A DNA stretch of 64,000 nucleotides from Rhizophagus irregularis (GCF_026210795.1 NC_089430.1:4092001-4156000), one strand, 5' to 3'. Shown: positions 10,226-23,588, counted from the stretch's first letter. Program-made: numbers and translations. Notes: generated by a model not told the origin, from the sequence alone.

Positions 10226-10982
10226 GGAAATTTTGGGGGTGTTATTTTACTAATAAATATGTCGGTTAACACTAAACAGTTGTTCAATATATTGTTCAAT
10301 GCTGTATACTGTAATGATCGACATAAAGTGTTGTTATATGCAATATAATTAATATAATTACACACATTTTTTATGTTATTTAATACGAGCGTAATTCAAT
10401 ATAATATATTGTGTAATTTAATGCTATCGTTCAATACAAACAACACTAAATGTTGTTTTACTAAAATTTAATATAAAAATACACTAGTTTTTATACCCAT
10501 TTTCTAACAGTTTACGCATTTTTCATTACAAATTTAGGTTTAATGCTATCATTTAACACAAACAATACCAAATGTTGTTTTACCAAAATTTAGTATAGAA
10601 ATACACTACCATTTTTTAACACTATTTATTATCACTAGATATAGTTTAATATATTACAGTATTGCTATACTAAATTAACATATATAAATACAGTATGTTA
10701 TTATATATACAGCTAGTATTTTATATAGATACCTAAAATAAAAATACGTTGACAAAGTATTCATTTTGGCATTTTGTACGTTGAATTTTGATTCCACAGG
10801 TATAAAATTATATTCATTTATAAGTTTTAATAATGGACAATCGTACTTATACAAATGACGTTGATCATTATAACAAAAATCATACTATCTAACTAGCACA
10901 AGATCAAATGATGAATAATTTTTAATTACAATATTAACCAACATAAGTACCTAAAAAGAAATAAATAGTTAATTTATTTGGC
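10226..10982. repeat. AT-rich region with a 125-bp tandem duplication
   Basis: The phrases AACACTAAATGTTGTTTTAC and AATACCAAATGTTGTTTTAC mark two copies (about 10430-10500 and 10555-10620). This may be the subterminal region of the adjacent Plavaka element, which as a CACTA-related element should have repeated subterminal motifs. That assignment is an inference. Confidence 0.45.
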
Positions 10983-13900
10983 TTAGATATTATATAATAT
11001 ATTCAATAATAAAACAAATAATACTTTTCCAAAACATGTTCCTTCATTGGTATTATAATCTTCAGCTTCTTCAACATTCATATTAATTGAAACATTACTA
11101 AATTCTGGTTCATTATAGTACTTGCTAACTGCTCGAACACAATCTCCACTAGCAGTCATATTTGTATAACTATACCAAGAAATAATTGTATTATTAATAA
11201 TCATCTCCTCGGTTAAATTATCATCTAAATCAAAAAACTCATTTAAAACTATGAGAAATTGGCTTAACGCTAACAAAGCATCAGAAGCAAGACTATTTTT
11301 TTCCTTATAACTATCAAAAAATTCGTCAAAATTTTCTAATGCAAATTTTCCCAATAACCCCTTTAACGATGTGAATTTTTGAGATTTTTTTTGTTTAGTT
11401 TGATGTATCAAGTATTTTAACGTTGTTTTGTGTTGAACCTATAAAATAATTAATTTTTAAATGACATCAAGAATGAATTTAAAAAATACTATACTAACTG
11501 TATTAATAATTTGTCCCATTAGTTCTCGTTTGTTACTTGATCTGTATGGATTTTTGACGTAATCTTTGTGCAAAAACTCGTATGTTTCTGTTGTATAACC
11601 ATTAATTGCACCAAACTCTTCAATTGAATTAATGATGTGATACACCCAATTGTGTAGTTTGGGCAATTTAAGTTCAGATCGGGAATAGTGTTGGAATAGT
11701 TTCACAAATGCTGTTATCCAATCTGTTATTAATTTCTATAATAAATAAAAATCAAATAGTTGAAACAAATGTTTAATTAAAATGATACTTTTTTTAAAAA
11801 ATTACTTTAAATTCTACCAGTTCCGAATTCGTAAAATATTCTTTTCGGCTAAATAAATACATTTTATTCTACCGATAATAAACATTAACCAATGCATTAT
11901 CTTGTTTTTTAGCGTTCTGTTCTTTGCTGTACTTTATTATTAACCCTTCAATTACGAAAAGAAATACTTTTATCATATTATAGTATTCATTTACCGTAAG
12001 GCGCTTAATATTTTCTAATCCATGTTTGAAAATTTTAAGCCCTAGAAATCTAGGAATAGTGGCTAAGCATTTGTCAAGTTCATCAACTGCCACTTGTCCA
12101 CATAGATTTTTCAACATTTCTTGTGTATAAATTACTTGATATTTATACAATCCTAGATCGAGATGATGCATCCTATCTGGGTATGTTGCTAAATATATAT
12201 CAAGTTGACTAAAGAATAATATATAAATAATATAAGGTGGCTAATTCAGTTTTTATTATTATTTAATTAATATATTGTATTAATTTTATCTGTTATAATA
12301 AAATTGACTTACGGATATTTCCAAAAAATATTATTCATGTCATATATCGAATATTGATAAGCGAGGCGTTGATTTACAATATTTTTCATGGTTGTTGGCG
12401 TTCTTAATTCTATTTCATCATTGCTTAATCTTAAATTATTCAAATCTTCTCTAGAAATTAAACATTTATGGTAAGGATATTTACTGTTAATCGAGTATGT
12501 TAACGTTTGTGTAGCATTTTCTGGAAGATCTTCCAACAAGGTAGATATATACGGAAAACACCATATGTCTCCATTATTTGTTTGTAAATCAATGCCCCTA
12601 TCTTTGTATGACAATAGCGGATGCATCATGACATCAAATGCTTTATGAAACAAAGTCTTTTTTGTTAGCAAAAATCTCCTTGATTTTTTTTCCGAAATTG
12701 TTTTTGCTTTTAATATTAGAAGATAACAAAGAAGAACTTTAGCGTCAGGTTTATTATGATGCCAGTTTGGTATATTACCTAAAGTCAAATACACTGGATG
12801 CTCAGATAATTTTCCTATTTGGTCACAAGTTGTAGCATCAGAATAAAGAATTATTGATAAAATATTTGCCGCGTTAAGAAGCGTATTTTGTGTCTTTTCT
12901 CACCATTTTCCATTGAATTGTTCACTATAAATTCTTTGGCCTCAATTGTATAATGGTGTAAATTTAAAGATACAATGTTCAAAAATATCATTATTACTCA
13001 GCAATTCTTTTATAGCATCAAAAATCTGTCGATAGTGAAGGTAGTATGTTTCATTATTATATTTCATTATAGGCACCTTTTTGAAAGAGGTATGTGATTT
13101 TGCTAATTGATCCAAAAACTTTCGGCCTTGTTTCACTGAAGTAGGTAAAACTACATCATCACGAGCAATACTTTTTGAAAATTTAAGTATTTCATTACTA
13201 CAAACATCTGATAGATCCCATTTAACAAGTAAGCTCATAAAATTTCCAAACTCCTTGGACAGAAAGTCTATTTTGTCACTCGTAGTAATATCAATATTTT
13301 GGCAACTGGCAGATATTCCACATCAATTAACTCAAATTCTACGTCCTCCTGTAGTAAACGGACAAAAAGCTTGTTAAAAGCTTATTTTATTGATTTTAAA
13401 TTGTGTTAACTTAATACCTGAATTTTTTCATCTTCATTATCTTCCATTTCTCTTTCATCAACATCATCGTCTTCTAGTACTTCATCTTCTTATACGTCAT
13501 CATCTACATCTTCTTTTATGTTCGTCACTTCCATGTTTATTTCTTTTCCTACATCTACTTCTACATACAGTCAACTCTTGTTATAATGAACCCTAGGTTC
13601 TAGACTTCAACTTCGCTATAAGGCTATAGTGAAGATTTTAAGAGATTTGATTGGTTAATTCGTTATAGCAAGAGGAAATTTGTTATAGTTGTCTAAAAAA
13701 TTCACTATATCAAGGGTTCGCCATATCAAGGTTTGACTGTACTCTCTTTCTATATATGTTTTCACATTTGTTTCTCTGTCTATATCTATTTCATTATTGT
13801 ACGCCATTTCTTCCTGTTACTCTTGTTGATTAAAACTTTCTTCTGCGTCTTTTAAACGGTACGTTTCACCATCATATTGCTCTTCATCATTATTTTCGTT

Positions 13901-14038
13901 TAAGATAATTGTATTATTTCTTTTATTTGCAATTTCTTGCAGATAGCTGTCTATTGTACTGCCGTGAATTTTTATATGATTTCTAAATGCCGTATGACAA
14001 GAAAAGTTTCTTGAACAATAAGAACACTTGAATATCAT
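10983..14038 (-). pseudogene. Plavaka-type (CACTA-related) transposase, decayed
   Basis: In minus-strand order: an N-terminal C2H2 finger (CSYCSRNFSCHTAFRNHIKIH pattern, 14026-13964); an acidic spacer now holding a MITE; MSLLVKWDLSD..FSKSIARDD and YLHYRQIFDAIKELLSNN; VYLTLGNIPNWHHNKPDAKV; DIWCFPYISTLLEDLPE and YPYHKCLISREDL; PDRMHHLDLGLYKYQ; LPKLHNWVYHIINSIEEFGA then NGYTTETYEFLHKDYVKN and YRSSNKRELM. This is the motif series of fungal Plavaka/KDZ-like transposases annotated near CACTA elements, which cut and paste the element in the nucleus. Several breaks look like introns (for example GTAAGT near 12314) but others change frame, there are stops, and a MITE sits in the gene, so it is called dead. 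The family call is good; exact exons are not claimed. Confidence 0.8.
13568..13739. mobile_element. 172-bp pogo-like MITE inserted in the Plavaka gene
   Basis: The ends are CAGTCAACTCTTGTTATAAT and, as reverse complement of the right end, CAGTCAAACCTTGATATGGC. TA lies at 13566-13567 and 13740-13741. The termini match the 4.86-kb element at 4388-9249, so both probably used the same transposase. The whole element is a near foldback. Confidence 0.85.
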
Positions 14039-14501
14039 TTTTACGGTAATGTTTTCAAACGAATTTGATAATTCTTAAATTTATTAGTATATTTATGAAA
14101 TTATTAACAAAGGTAAACAATTTATATACAATTAATTATTTAGAAGTAATTTCAACTTGTGATGACAAACTAAAATAATACAATGGTATTTTATTACTTC
14201 AAAGAGGAAATGGGTCTGTTATAATCAAGTGATTTTGAATTTATGATGACATAACGAATTAAGTAAGATATCAAGTGCTAATTTTCAAACTGAAGTGATG
14301 TTTGCTTATTTTATTTATTTGTACTAGTTACAAATACTTTTGCTAATATGCTAACAGTTTTTAGAACATGCTGACGGGTGTGGATTTGGAATTTTTAGAA
14401 AAATAAAAGAATGCCTATTTTTTTGGCTTTCTCTTTTTTATTAAAATCACCATTTCTTTTACCCTATTTTTTATTAATCAAACTATCATTTAGTAACAAT
14501 C
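14039..14501. other. AT-rich spacer between the Plavaka relic and the next gene
   Basis: No coding or repeat signal beyond AT richness. It should include the right end of the Plavaka element and the upstream region of the following gene, but I cannot delimit either. Confidence 0.4.
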
Positions 14502-15143
14502 ATGGTTAAAAGTCGACGTTCTAATAATTCTAAGAAAACTACAAAAAATGCTGAAGTTTCCTCTATGGATTTTATTCTACATCGTCCTAAACGAAAAGAA
14601 ATACAGGTTCTTTATTATATTTGTTAACATTATCGTATTAATTTATTTTTTTCAAAATAATACTAATATAATATTTTTCGTTATTTTATTAGACCTTTGA
14701 TGATGATCAAAGTATTTAATTTAAATTATTGCTATGTTTGTCTATACATTAATTTTATATTAACACATTTTATTTCCATTGAATTAGCTAACGAGGATGA
14801 TAATGTAACTAAATCTCCTGCAGGCTCACCTTCATCATCATTGGAGTCTTCAAAACAAACAAAAAAGCTTTATCTTGATTTTGATGATGCAATTATGCCA
14901 GATTTAGTCCCACGAATTGTAATTGAAGATAATGAAAGGAATTCGTCTGCAGAAAAAACAATTCTTCATGAATCTGCTATTTCTCCAGAAGTAATTTCAA
15001 GATCAAGCGTTAGTAAATTGTGGTTTCATTCTAATTTGATTAATTCATTGAAATATTTTAACTATAATATTACGCAGGTTTACAGTCTCGTAAATTTTCA
15101 AAATATTTCAACTGTAATATTACGCAGATTTACAGTCTCGTAA
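14502..15143 (+). CDS. Hypothetical acidic/serine-rich protein, 3' end formed by satellite DNA
   Basis: A three-exon model joins without a frame break: 14502-14606, 14693-14711 and 14788-15143, with GT/AG borders (GTTCTT..TTAG, GTATTT..TTAG). It gives 159 residues. The N-terminus is basic (MVKSRRSNNSKKTTKN). It is followed by an acidic patch (TFDDDQTNEDDN), a Ser/Pro stretch and YLDFDDAIMPDLVPRIVIED. No domain is recognised. From about residue 120 the frame enters the 50-bp satellite (NYNITQVYSL..., from 15036), so the native C-terminus seems replaced or truncated. It may be a gene fragment. The exon chaining supports past coding; present function is doubtful. Confidence 0.5.
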
Positions 15144-15236
15144 ATTTTCAAAATATTTCAACTGTAATATTATGCAGGTTTACAGTCTTGTAAATTTTCA
15201 AAATATTTTAACTGTAATATTACGCAGGTTTATAGT
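15036..15236. repeat. 50-bp satellite, left block
   Basis: About four copies of a 49-50 bp unit containing GTTTACAGTCTCGTAAATTT and TCAACTGTAATATTACGCA. The array stops exactly at the border of the nested element at 15237 and resumes at 23589, so both blocks are one array split by an insertion. Confidence 0.9.
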
Positions 15237-15605
15237 AGGACCCTGGAAAATGCTTATATATGTAAAAGTACCGAGTCTTGCCTAAACATAGTAAAGTTTT
15301 ATGATGTAAGAATTTTATAATGCTTAATTTTAAGAAAATTTTATACTATGTAAGATAATTAAATTGCATATTTTTGGTATTATTTTAAAATACTAAAAAT
15401 TTTTAGTTGCTTATTTTTCATATTTATATAACTTTTTAAAATATTATATATTGAATTTATAATTAATTTTTATTTTATTTTCACTAACGGTGAGTGTTAA
15501 TTTTGTACTACATTTCACAATTTTATATAAATACATAAACAAAAATTTTTTTTTGATGAAATTTCATTTTTTTTTTTCAATGTTTTATTAATTATCTGTC
15601 AATAG

Positions 15606-17320
15606 TAGAGTTTCGAACCAGATTTATTTTTTAAATCTGAATTAGATACGAATAAATCCGGTTTCCTTTGGTTCAATCTGGATATAATAAATCCAGTTTC
15701 CTTCAGTTAATCTGGATATAATAAATCCGGTTTCCTTCAGTTAATCCGAATATAATAAATCTGGTTTAATTTCAGCCAGTATTATTTATTAAATTTTAAA
15801 TAAAACAAATAATTTACGCAGGGGCATTGCAAAGCACTCCTATTACGTCATTTACATGGTAAGTTTTGATTAGTTATTTGTTTAATAATATTTCTTTTGC
15901 AACGTTTCTAACAAACTGAAACTTTTTTTTCTCACCATTAGACACGAATCCAGGCTGCTAAGTGGGGAAGGGAGGATTGGACACAAGCCCTTTAGACGCG
16001 AACCATGGGAAGGAGTTAGAGAAGGGAAATTTCTTACAGTCGTTTTTGTCAATAAATTTCATTTTTGACATAATTCAGTTTTTATATAATGTAACAGTTC
16101 TGTTCATATTGATTTTTACAATCGTAATGTTAGTAAATTTTACAATTTTTTTTTGTTAATAACATGCATTTTTCTTTATTTAATTAATAAACCTAAAACA
16201 AATACATAATAGCAACGTTCTAAGACATATATTTACTAACTAAATCATAGTTAAAACTGAATCCAACTAAGCTACTGATAATTGACTTGATTATTAATTC
16301 TATAATTAAAGAAAAACTTATTTCCCCTCTTTGTTTATGCTATAAAACCTTCCAAAAAAAGCTATAAAGAAGAAATAACTAAAACTATATTAAAAAAATT
16401 ATTACAAGAAATAAATAAAATCAAAAAAAAAAATTAATAAAAATGAGAAGGGAGTAAAAAAAGATGGTAGTGAATGAAAGAAAGTAAAAATAAGCAAAGA
16501 AAATGCAAAGAACAAAAAAAAAGTAAAAAGGAGATAAAAAAAGTAATAGGTAATAAAAAAAAAGTAAAAATGGAGCATAAAAATGAAAAAAGTATAATAA
16601 TAGGAAGACAAAAAGAGTGAATAAAATAATTAAAAACAAATAATAATTGACTGACACCACCCATTAAAATAAAGAGAAAAAGAAAAAAAACTGGTTAATA
16701 TCTTTTAAATAAAGGAAAGCAATAGAAAACAAGAAAGACAGAGTAGCAGACATACCTTAAATAAAAATCTTACCTTAAATTGTTTTAAAAAATGTCAAGT
16801 TACAAAAAGCAAAAAATAAAAAAAGAAGCCTTACCATTTTTACCCAATCAATAAATGGAATAAATATCAAAAAATATCAAATTTGCAGGATAAGTAATTC
16901 GGGCAGAAGTTTCATACGCAGCCATACGCTGATACGTAATTGATCATCATAATTCTGGCCAAATTATAAATTTGACCAGAATTATAATTTCCATTTTAGG
17001 AAATTGATGTTACACAAATTCGAAAAAGGAAATTTTCATTTTTTAGAAAAATCAAAATTTGTAGAATGGCTATCGCCAAAAAAGGATATGATAGGCATAG
17101 CCGTAGTTATAATTCTGGCCAAAATTATAATTTGGCCGGAATTACTGCCGATCAATAATAAAACTGAATAAAACCGAATATAATAAATCTGAATGAAACG
17201 AATAAAACCAGATATAATAAATCTGGATGAAACCGAAGCAACCAAATCTCTCCGGGTTTAAATCTGAACCGGGTGAATCTGGATTTAAATCCGAATGTCG
17301 AAGGTCAGATCCAAACTCTA
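15606..17320. mobile_element. 1.7-kb hAT-type non-autonomous element
   Basis: It starts TAGAGTTTCGAACC and ends GGATCCAAACTCTA-like (reverse complement TAGAGTTTGGATCTGACC). A perfect 8-bp duplication GTCAATAG lies at 15598-15605 and 17321-17328. TIR and duplication length fit hAT. Subterminal regions repeat the motif AATCCGGTTTCCTTCAGTTA in inverted orientation near the other end. An intron-like piece (GTAAGT..CATTAG, 15861-15944) precedes a short open frame (15962-16159). It may be a captured or relic exon but I do not recognise it. The centre is a long A-rich tract. Confidence 0.85.
16948..17146. repeat. Two short palindromes of one family
   Basis: Near 16951 and again near 17106 the sequence reads AATTCTGGCCAAA, a short AT centre, then the inverse (TTTGGCC/TTTGACC..GAATT), giving self-complementary blocks of about 34 bp. 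They are about 155 bp apart in the same element. They look like minimal TIR-TIR units. The half-site AATTCTGGC also occurs at about 42465. Confidence 0.6.
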
Positions 17321-17610
17321 GTCAATAGTATCTTTTTAATTTTTATTAAACTCAGTGTATTATTTTTAATATAAAATTACTATATTATACATGTTTATTT
17401 TGTTAAATAATCTGAACGATATAAATGATCCTAACACGTGGACACAGTACAAACTCCAGGTCCCCATATATGCGTACATGGATGATACGATATTTCTAGA
17501 ATTGTCAAAGTATAGGATGCAAAAGATAGTGGATATAGCGAATGAGTTTTACTTGATTAATGACATTAATATCAACGCCAAAAAGTCAGAGCTGATAATT
17601 ATCACATATG

Positions 17611-19391
17611 TGCCAATTTTTGGAATTAGTCTAAATTAAGATTTTTATAAAAATTTATATTTTAGTAAGATTAACATTACACAAATCTAAATTAAATATG
17701 TGTTACATATTTACGTAACTCAGATTTAATAAAAAATAAAAAAAATTTTTTTAATAAATATTTAAAAATAACGGTAATAACCACTTCTTTTTCCCCATCA
17801 CTCCCATCACTTTTCCATCATTTTTCTATTCACTTTTATTAAATATGACAAAAAAGTTTATAAGCAAATATAGCAGTTATTTTTAAGTGGTAAGTAAAAG
17901 AAAAAACTTAATATTTTATATACATAGATAAGACATATTTTTTTATAATTTTTAGCTTTAATTTATTGTTTTTTCTTTTGTAAAAAATACATGCAAATAA
18001 AAAATAATTATGATGTAAAATAGTTGTAAAATGAATAATAAGATATTTTTTTTTTTCAAAATAACTAATTATATATTTGTTTTTTATCTTTTAAAATTAT
18101 TTTATTAGATTTATTCTACTAAAATCCTTAAATGGCAAATAAAATCTTTTAAATAAAGTAAAAGAATTTGGGATTCTCTTATGAAAGCATTTTTTGGTAA
18201 GAAAAAAAATTTTCAGATCGGACTTTATGCAGGTGACAAAATCGTGCATTATTATTCCTGGAGATATGCTAACGTCATCATTTTACATTCATTTGAAAGC
18301 TGAGAATTTGCTCTATCGTAAGAATCAAAGATCAGGAAAATTGGATCACTGGATGAGGCGTAATTAATGATCAAAGTCAAATCAAATTTAAAAATTAAAA
18401 ATAAATATATTAGATGTAATTATTCACAATCCAGTGATTCAATTCATTCGATTTTAGGCTTATTAGATAGACCTCAATTTTCTCTTTCAAATGAATATAA
18501 TTTCATTTGTGTAGCTTGCATCTACAGGTATTTAATAAATTTTTTTATATCAGATTTTATCAAACTTATAAAATTTTATATTAATAATATAATTGATGAT
18601 TCCTAAACATCTACCGTATATCGCGGGCCATAGTACAACCCCTATGCATAGTACCCCCCTTGAAAAATTTCATAGAATTGTATAGTACCCGGGGGATATT
18701 TACAATTATCTCGTGATCTAGTGATCAGATTTGAGCCATCATTTTTTTGTTTGATAGCACTCATTGAGCTCTTCAAAATAAAAAAAAGATCGTTCAAATT
18801 GGACTGGTAGATCGTGAGATATTCGCAAAAAACAGAATTTTTAGGCTTTGTTTAGTACCCGGGGGTACAGGGTCAAACCCCGATTTTTGCAAGATACCCA
18901 GGGTACTGTGGCCCGCTATATACGGTACATATATTAAACGAATTATTTTAAATTTATTTTAAAGATAAAAGTTGGCATCACCTTAGGGAGCAAAGATCAT
19001 TCAAATTGAATCACTACATGTGAAGTAATTAATGATCAAATTTAGATAAAATTCAATAAATATACTGAACGTGATTACTGAACAACTAGTGATTCAATTC
19101 ACTTGATTTTAGATTCATTAGATAGATCTCGATTTTCTCTTTCAAATGAATGTAAATTTATTTGTATAGCTTATTTTTACGAAGAATTATCAATGATTTT
19201 GTCATGAGAGTTATATTTGATCTTTTAAATTTTAATGATATCTTATATTAAAAAAAAATTAAAAATTATATAATTAATTAGTTTTTTTTGCATTATCTAG
19301 TATAAATTTATTATTCTTATATAAATGATAATTTATATTTGCTTTAATAAAATTATTTTTATATAAAAAAATTAGATTCCAAGGATCGGCC
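17611..19391. mobile_element. 1.78-kb TIR element inserted in the LINE
   Basis: It breaks the RT frame between KSELIII and NPTVEK. The termini are TGCCAATTTTTGGAAT and, for the reversed right end, GGCCGATCCTTGGAAT (12 of 16 match). CATATG lies on both sides (17605-17610 and 19392-19397) as a candidate duplication. It holds repeated blocks (TAGATAGACCTCAATTTTCT at about 18465 and TAGATAGATCTCGATTTTCT at about 19118) and a smaller MITE. No transposase seen. The exact ends are moderately sure. Confidence 0.6.
18614..18925. mobile_element. 312-bp TA-flanked MITE (CCGTATAT family), copy 1
   Basis: The ends are CCGTATATCGCGGGCCATAG and CCGTATATAGCGGGCCACAG (right end reversed). TA lies at 18612-18613 and 18926-18927. 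The interior has GTACCCGGGGG-type runs. Two relatives in this window are at 56200-56458 and 59416-59641. The TA duplication suggests Tc1/mariner-type mobilisation. Confidence 0.85.
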
Positions 19392-22300
19392 CATATGAAT
19401 CCGACAGTGGAAAAGCAAGAACAAAACATAGAACTGGGTAGGGACCGTTCAATAGTTCAAGCTACGAATAATGAAATAAGATATCTCGGTGTTTGGTTTT
19501 CTAACAAACCAAGCAGATGACGATGGATGCAACGTCTGTTCACGATAGTCAATGAATTTTGTAATACAGTCCGAAGGAAATTTGTTCTAGCGGGCCAATG
19601 TATATATTTAATTAATAGAGTGTTGATATCCAGATTAATATATATAGCTCAAATCATGATATTGACAGAACATGATTGGAACTAAGTATTCGCCCCGATA
19701 ATGAAGTTAGTAAAAACTGGTTGAAACTACCTAAAAACACACCATCATCGTTATTATTTTATGAAGGGGGATTCGGTATGGACCATCCATGGAAACACTA
19801 TTGCATTAACAATATAATAGATCTAACGATTAGATTAAATAGTGATTCACACGCGGCAACATCAACACAAATCAGACTTAAAGACACGCAGCTTAAATCA
19901 CTCATTACTGATCCGATTTTTGACTGTGATCTTAATGTAATGCACTAGATAAAACCACAAACTCAGAAAAACATTTCATTTAACGCTTTGGTAATAACAA
20001 AAACTCTTGATATGTCAATGGCAGTAGATCCGATTGACAAATCAAATTGGAGCATTACAGGAGGGAAAGAGCCAATACTGAAATTTTTTAAACAGTTTTA
20101 GCTTACGAAATACATATATAGAATCAATCAAAGCGTACATTACCCAATATTTTACATTGATCAATTATTTATTAGGAGAACATATCTTATGACATGGAAA
20201 TAATACCATAGATTAGCATTACTTCTGGTACAAGGAAGAACAGCTAGATGGTACCGTGATGTGGCTCATTTATGCACATCCAGAATAGATAATCTAATAG
20301 TATCAAACGAACTGGAGATTACCAAAGTTAACCATTGGCCCTTTTTACAAGATATCATACCAGATGCACGCCGAAAACAAGCTATTTTTATACAGGAATC
20401 ATCAGCGGAATCAAATGTATGGACAATAGGTAAAGTTAATAAAATACGCCGCCATAAAAAAGGGATTTTAGTGAACTATCACCCAGGATACAATGATAAT
20501 GGAATCATTAAATGGCAGAACATGGGAAGATCTATTACGGCTGAATGTTGCAAGGTGGTGATATTAGATAAAGTCCCTAATAAACAGGGATGGAATTTCC
20601 CTTATGAATAGATAAATTCGAACCAATTAGACGCATCAATACCCAACAATAACCTACCATCATCAGCACTAGATCCCATAATCATCCTATCATCGGTTCA
20701 AGACATATGGATTCATAGGTGGATAGAAGATGACAAACTGAAATCGCGATTAATGGATATTAGAAATATACTGGCAGAGAGATCATTGGTAGATTACTAC
20801 ACAGATGGATCACTCACACCAAGCACTCCCACAACAATGGGTAAATAAAATCCCAACTTAGTGTATACAAATATGGGTGCGACATTTTGTGTCAATAATG
20901 AACCACACCTATCAGCCCAAGCAAATTTATCGCTATGGCCTTCATCCACAAGATCGGAATTGGTGGCAATTTTTATGGCACTACTCACAGCCCCAATGAA
21001 TGCAATAATCAATATCTACACAGATAGTCAAAATGCCATTTGCATGATCAATAATCATCATAATAAATCGGGCAGGAAATTATTGAAGCAGACAAATTCC
21101 TTAATCCTACTTAAAATTAACATTCTTTTACAAGAAAAAAAGATGGAACTGATATTAGAGAAAGTTAAGAGATATAGTGGAGATGCTATGAATGAAATGG
21201 CAGATGAATTAGCCAAGAGCACAGGCAATAGCAACCATTATTTCAACAACAGATTTAATTATAGTAATAGAACAGTTAGATTTTTCCCAATTTTCAAATA
21301 GATACCAATTGAATATAATTTAAGGAAGTTTATTAAGACCCTAATGAATCCGAGAGTGGAGCAGAATGGTCGATACTTAAAACAAATGAATATGAAACAC
21401 CAATTGACTGGAACATAACTTGGAATTTAATTCATAGATACAAAGGATTCAACTGTATTTCAGTTAAAAAGCATTGGCATCTAATATTTATTACTAAATT
21501 ATTTGCTAAACTTCTTCCTATAGGTACTATTCTACTCCAAAGAAAGCCAGATATATACAAGGATTTTGTTTGAGCAAGATGTAATGCTAACAAAGAAGAA
21601 AGCAGATATCATTTTATTGAATGTGATGCTAATAAGAAACTATGGCCTATAATTAAAAACAAAATGCAAAATGATTTAGTTCCTATAATTCAAAAATTAA
21701 ATGATTCGCCAGAGAACACATCCAAGATTATAAGTGAAAAATTAAATCAAATACTAGGATCACAACATGATAACAATAAGTTTACTGACTTCTACTTACT
21801 GGCTTTAGAAGCTAAGATTAACACTAATTTTTCCAAAATTTCAAAACAGACATTTGGATTATCAGAATCAAAAACATTTTACTTCTGGCCTCCCTCTTAG
21901 ACTCATTTATTATTCATTTTAAAGAATTAATTTGGCTACCAAAATGTAATGCTACTGTGGCATGGGAAAAGGCAAGAAATATTGGAAGAAAAGATAAACT
22001 AAATAGATCTGAAAATATGGATCGCTATTACAAATCCTCACATCAAAATTCTAAACATCTAAGACAGGATAAACAATACCTAAAAGAGAACAATTTAATA
22101 GATTCACAGGAAGATCAGATTGTAGTACTGGATGATATTCCAATTGAACAGAAGTCAGTGCAGTCAGAAACTTCATTAAATGAAAATCCCATTTTATCAA
22201 AGTTCCATAGGGTGGGGAAAAAAAGCACATGATCAAATGTGCTTGTTAATTAGTAACAATTGGTGGTACAGTTGGGCTTATAAGAAAACAAAAAAAATTA

Positions 22301-23588
22301 TTAACAATGTTGTGATAGACTTAGAAACAATATGACTAAGCCTATTGGGAATTTATTGTGAATTTATTTTGGGATTATTTAATCAATTTTAAAGCATATT
22401 CTAAATTGTATTATTTAATTTTTAATATTTAATCTTTTATTCCTATTTTATTTTATTTTATTTTATTTTGTACTTTTAAATTTAGTTTTCTATATTTGTA
22501 TATAATTTACTTTATATTTATTGTTATTTTACTTTTACTTTTATTTTTATTCTTTATTTTATTTTATTTTATTTTACTTATTTTGATAGCATTTTGATGA
22601 TCGCATCCTACTGGGTGGATATAGCTCATGATAATTTGTTTGTATGGTATATAAACTTAATATCAATAAAGCATATATAGATCATTAAAAAAAAAAAAAA
22701 AATATTTTGTTAAATAGTAAAATTACTATAAATATGTTTTACTTTAAATATAATTTCAATACTCACCACTTTGGTTATATCAAATTATCTTTTATGCTTA
22801 AGTAAGTTTGTTCAGCAAGTTAAATCTACTTGTATTTTAATTTTCATAAGGCTAAGTATGATATTTATATAGAAAAGCATATTTTTTTTAACGGTAATAA
22901 CTTTTAAATTTTTCACTTTTTCGTTTATAACTTCAGAGCGTAATTACACCACTTCAGTCAAATGAAATCGACTTTCTAAATTAATTGAAAGTTGTTCAGC
23001 AAGGTCGAAACTACTCATAAATTAATTTTCATGAGTGTGGGTATAATACTTATGGAGAAAAGTGCATTTTTCATAACGGTACTAACTTCCGAATTTTTCA
23101 TTTCTCCGTTTACAACTTCAGAGCGTAATTACACCTCTTTGGTCAAATGAAATCGACTTTCTAAATTAATTGAGAATTGTTCAGCAAGGTCGAAACTACC
23201 TACATATTAATTTTTATGGGTGTAAGTATAATACTTATGGAGAAATTTACATTTTTTGTAATAGTATTAATTTCGAATTTTTCTTTTACTGTTTATTAAC
23301 TTTATTAATTGAATATTGTTAATCTACTTGTATATTATGTTTAGTTTAGCTTCACAACATATTTAAAATTGGATTTAATAAAATATATTAATTAATAAAT
23401 ATATTTTATAAATTATATGTATTATAATAAAAATTTAATTAGGTTAGAAGATTGATTTGCTTATTTTTATATAATTTTTAAGGTTAGATATCAACAATGC
23501 TTAGCGATCATAGTAAAAACCTATGCTTAGAGCTACTAATAAAAAATATTTTCGGGACTTTACCTATATAAGTATTTTCCGGGGTCCT

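Larger units (their letters stand above)
17410..22702 (+). mobile_element. 5'-truncated LINE (non-LTR retrotransposon), decayed
   Basis: A perfect 14-bp target duplication TATTTTGTTAAATA (17396-17409 and 22703-22716) and a 16-nt A tail (22687-22702) define the insertion. The left end begins inside the reverse transcriptase: IYAYMDDTIFLEL carries the catalytic DD of the YADD motif, followed by AKKSELIII. After an insertion the sequence resumes at 19392 (NPTVEK...IRYLGVWFSNK). An RNase H domain lies at about 20780-21250 with YTDGS, SELVAIFMAL, YTDSQNAI and ADELAK, so all four acidic residues are still visible. It has a TAA after TTMGK and the upstream RT-linker has several stops. A Cys/His remnant (ARCNANKEESRYHFIECDAN) follows at about 21577. 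Truncation, tail and duplication fit target-primed reverse transcription. Confidence 0.9.
15237..23588. mobile_element. hAT-like element, copy 2, expanded by nested insertions
   Basis: Terminal inverted repeats are AGGACCCTGGAAAATGCTTA and AGGACCCCGGAAAATACTTA (right end reversed). The flanking 8-bp duplication is TTTATAGT (15229-15236) and TTTACAGT (23589-23596), one mismatch. An 8-bp duplication points to the hAT or P superfamilies. Element DNA is 15237-15605, 17329-17409 and 22717-23588, collinear with copy 1 at 2425-3763. It contains the same ~185-bp tandem units (22.75-23.24 kb). No transposase is present. Confidence 0.85.

Noticed and set aside
16402-16664. Hydrophobic minus-strand frames of 69-79 codons
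   Set aside because: They come from a long A-rich tract inside the hAT MITE; Phe/Leu/Tyr content is what such DNA encodes by chance.
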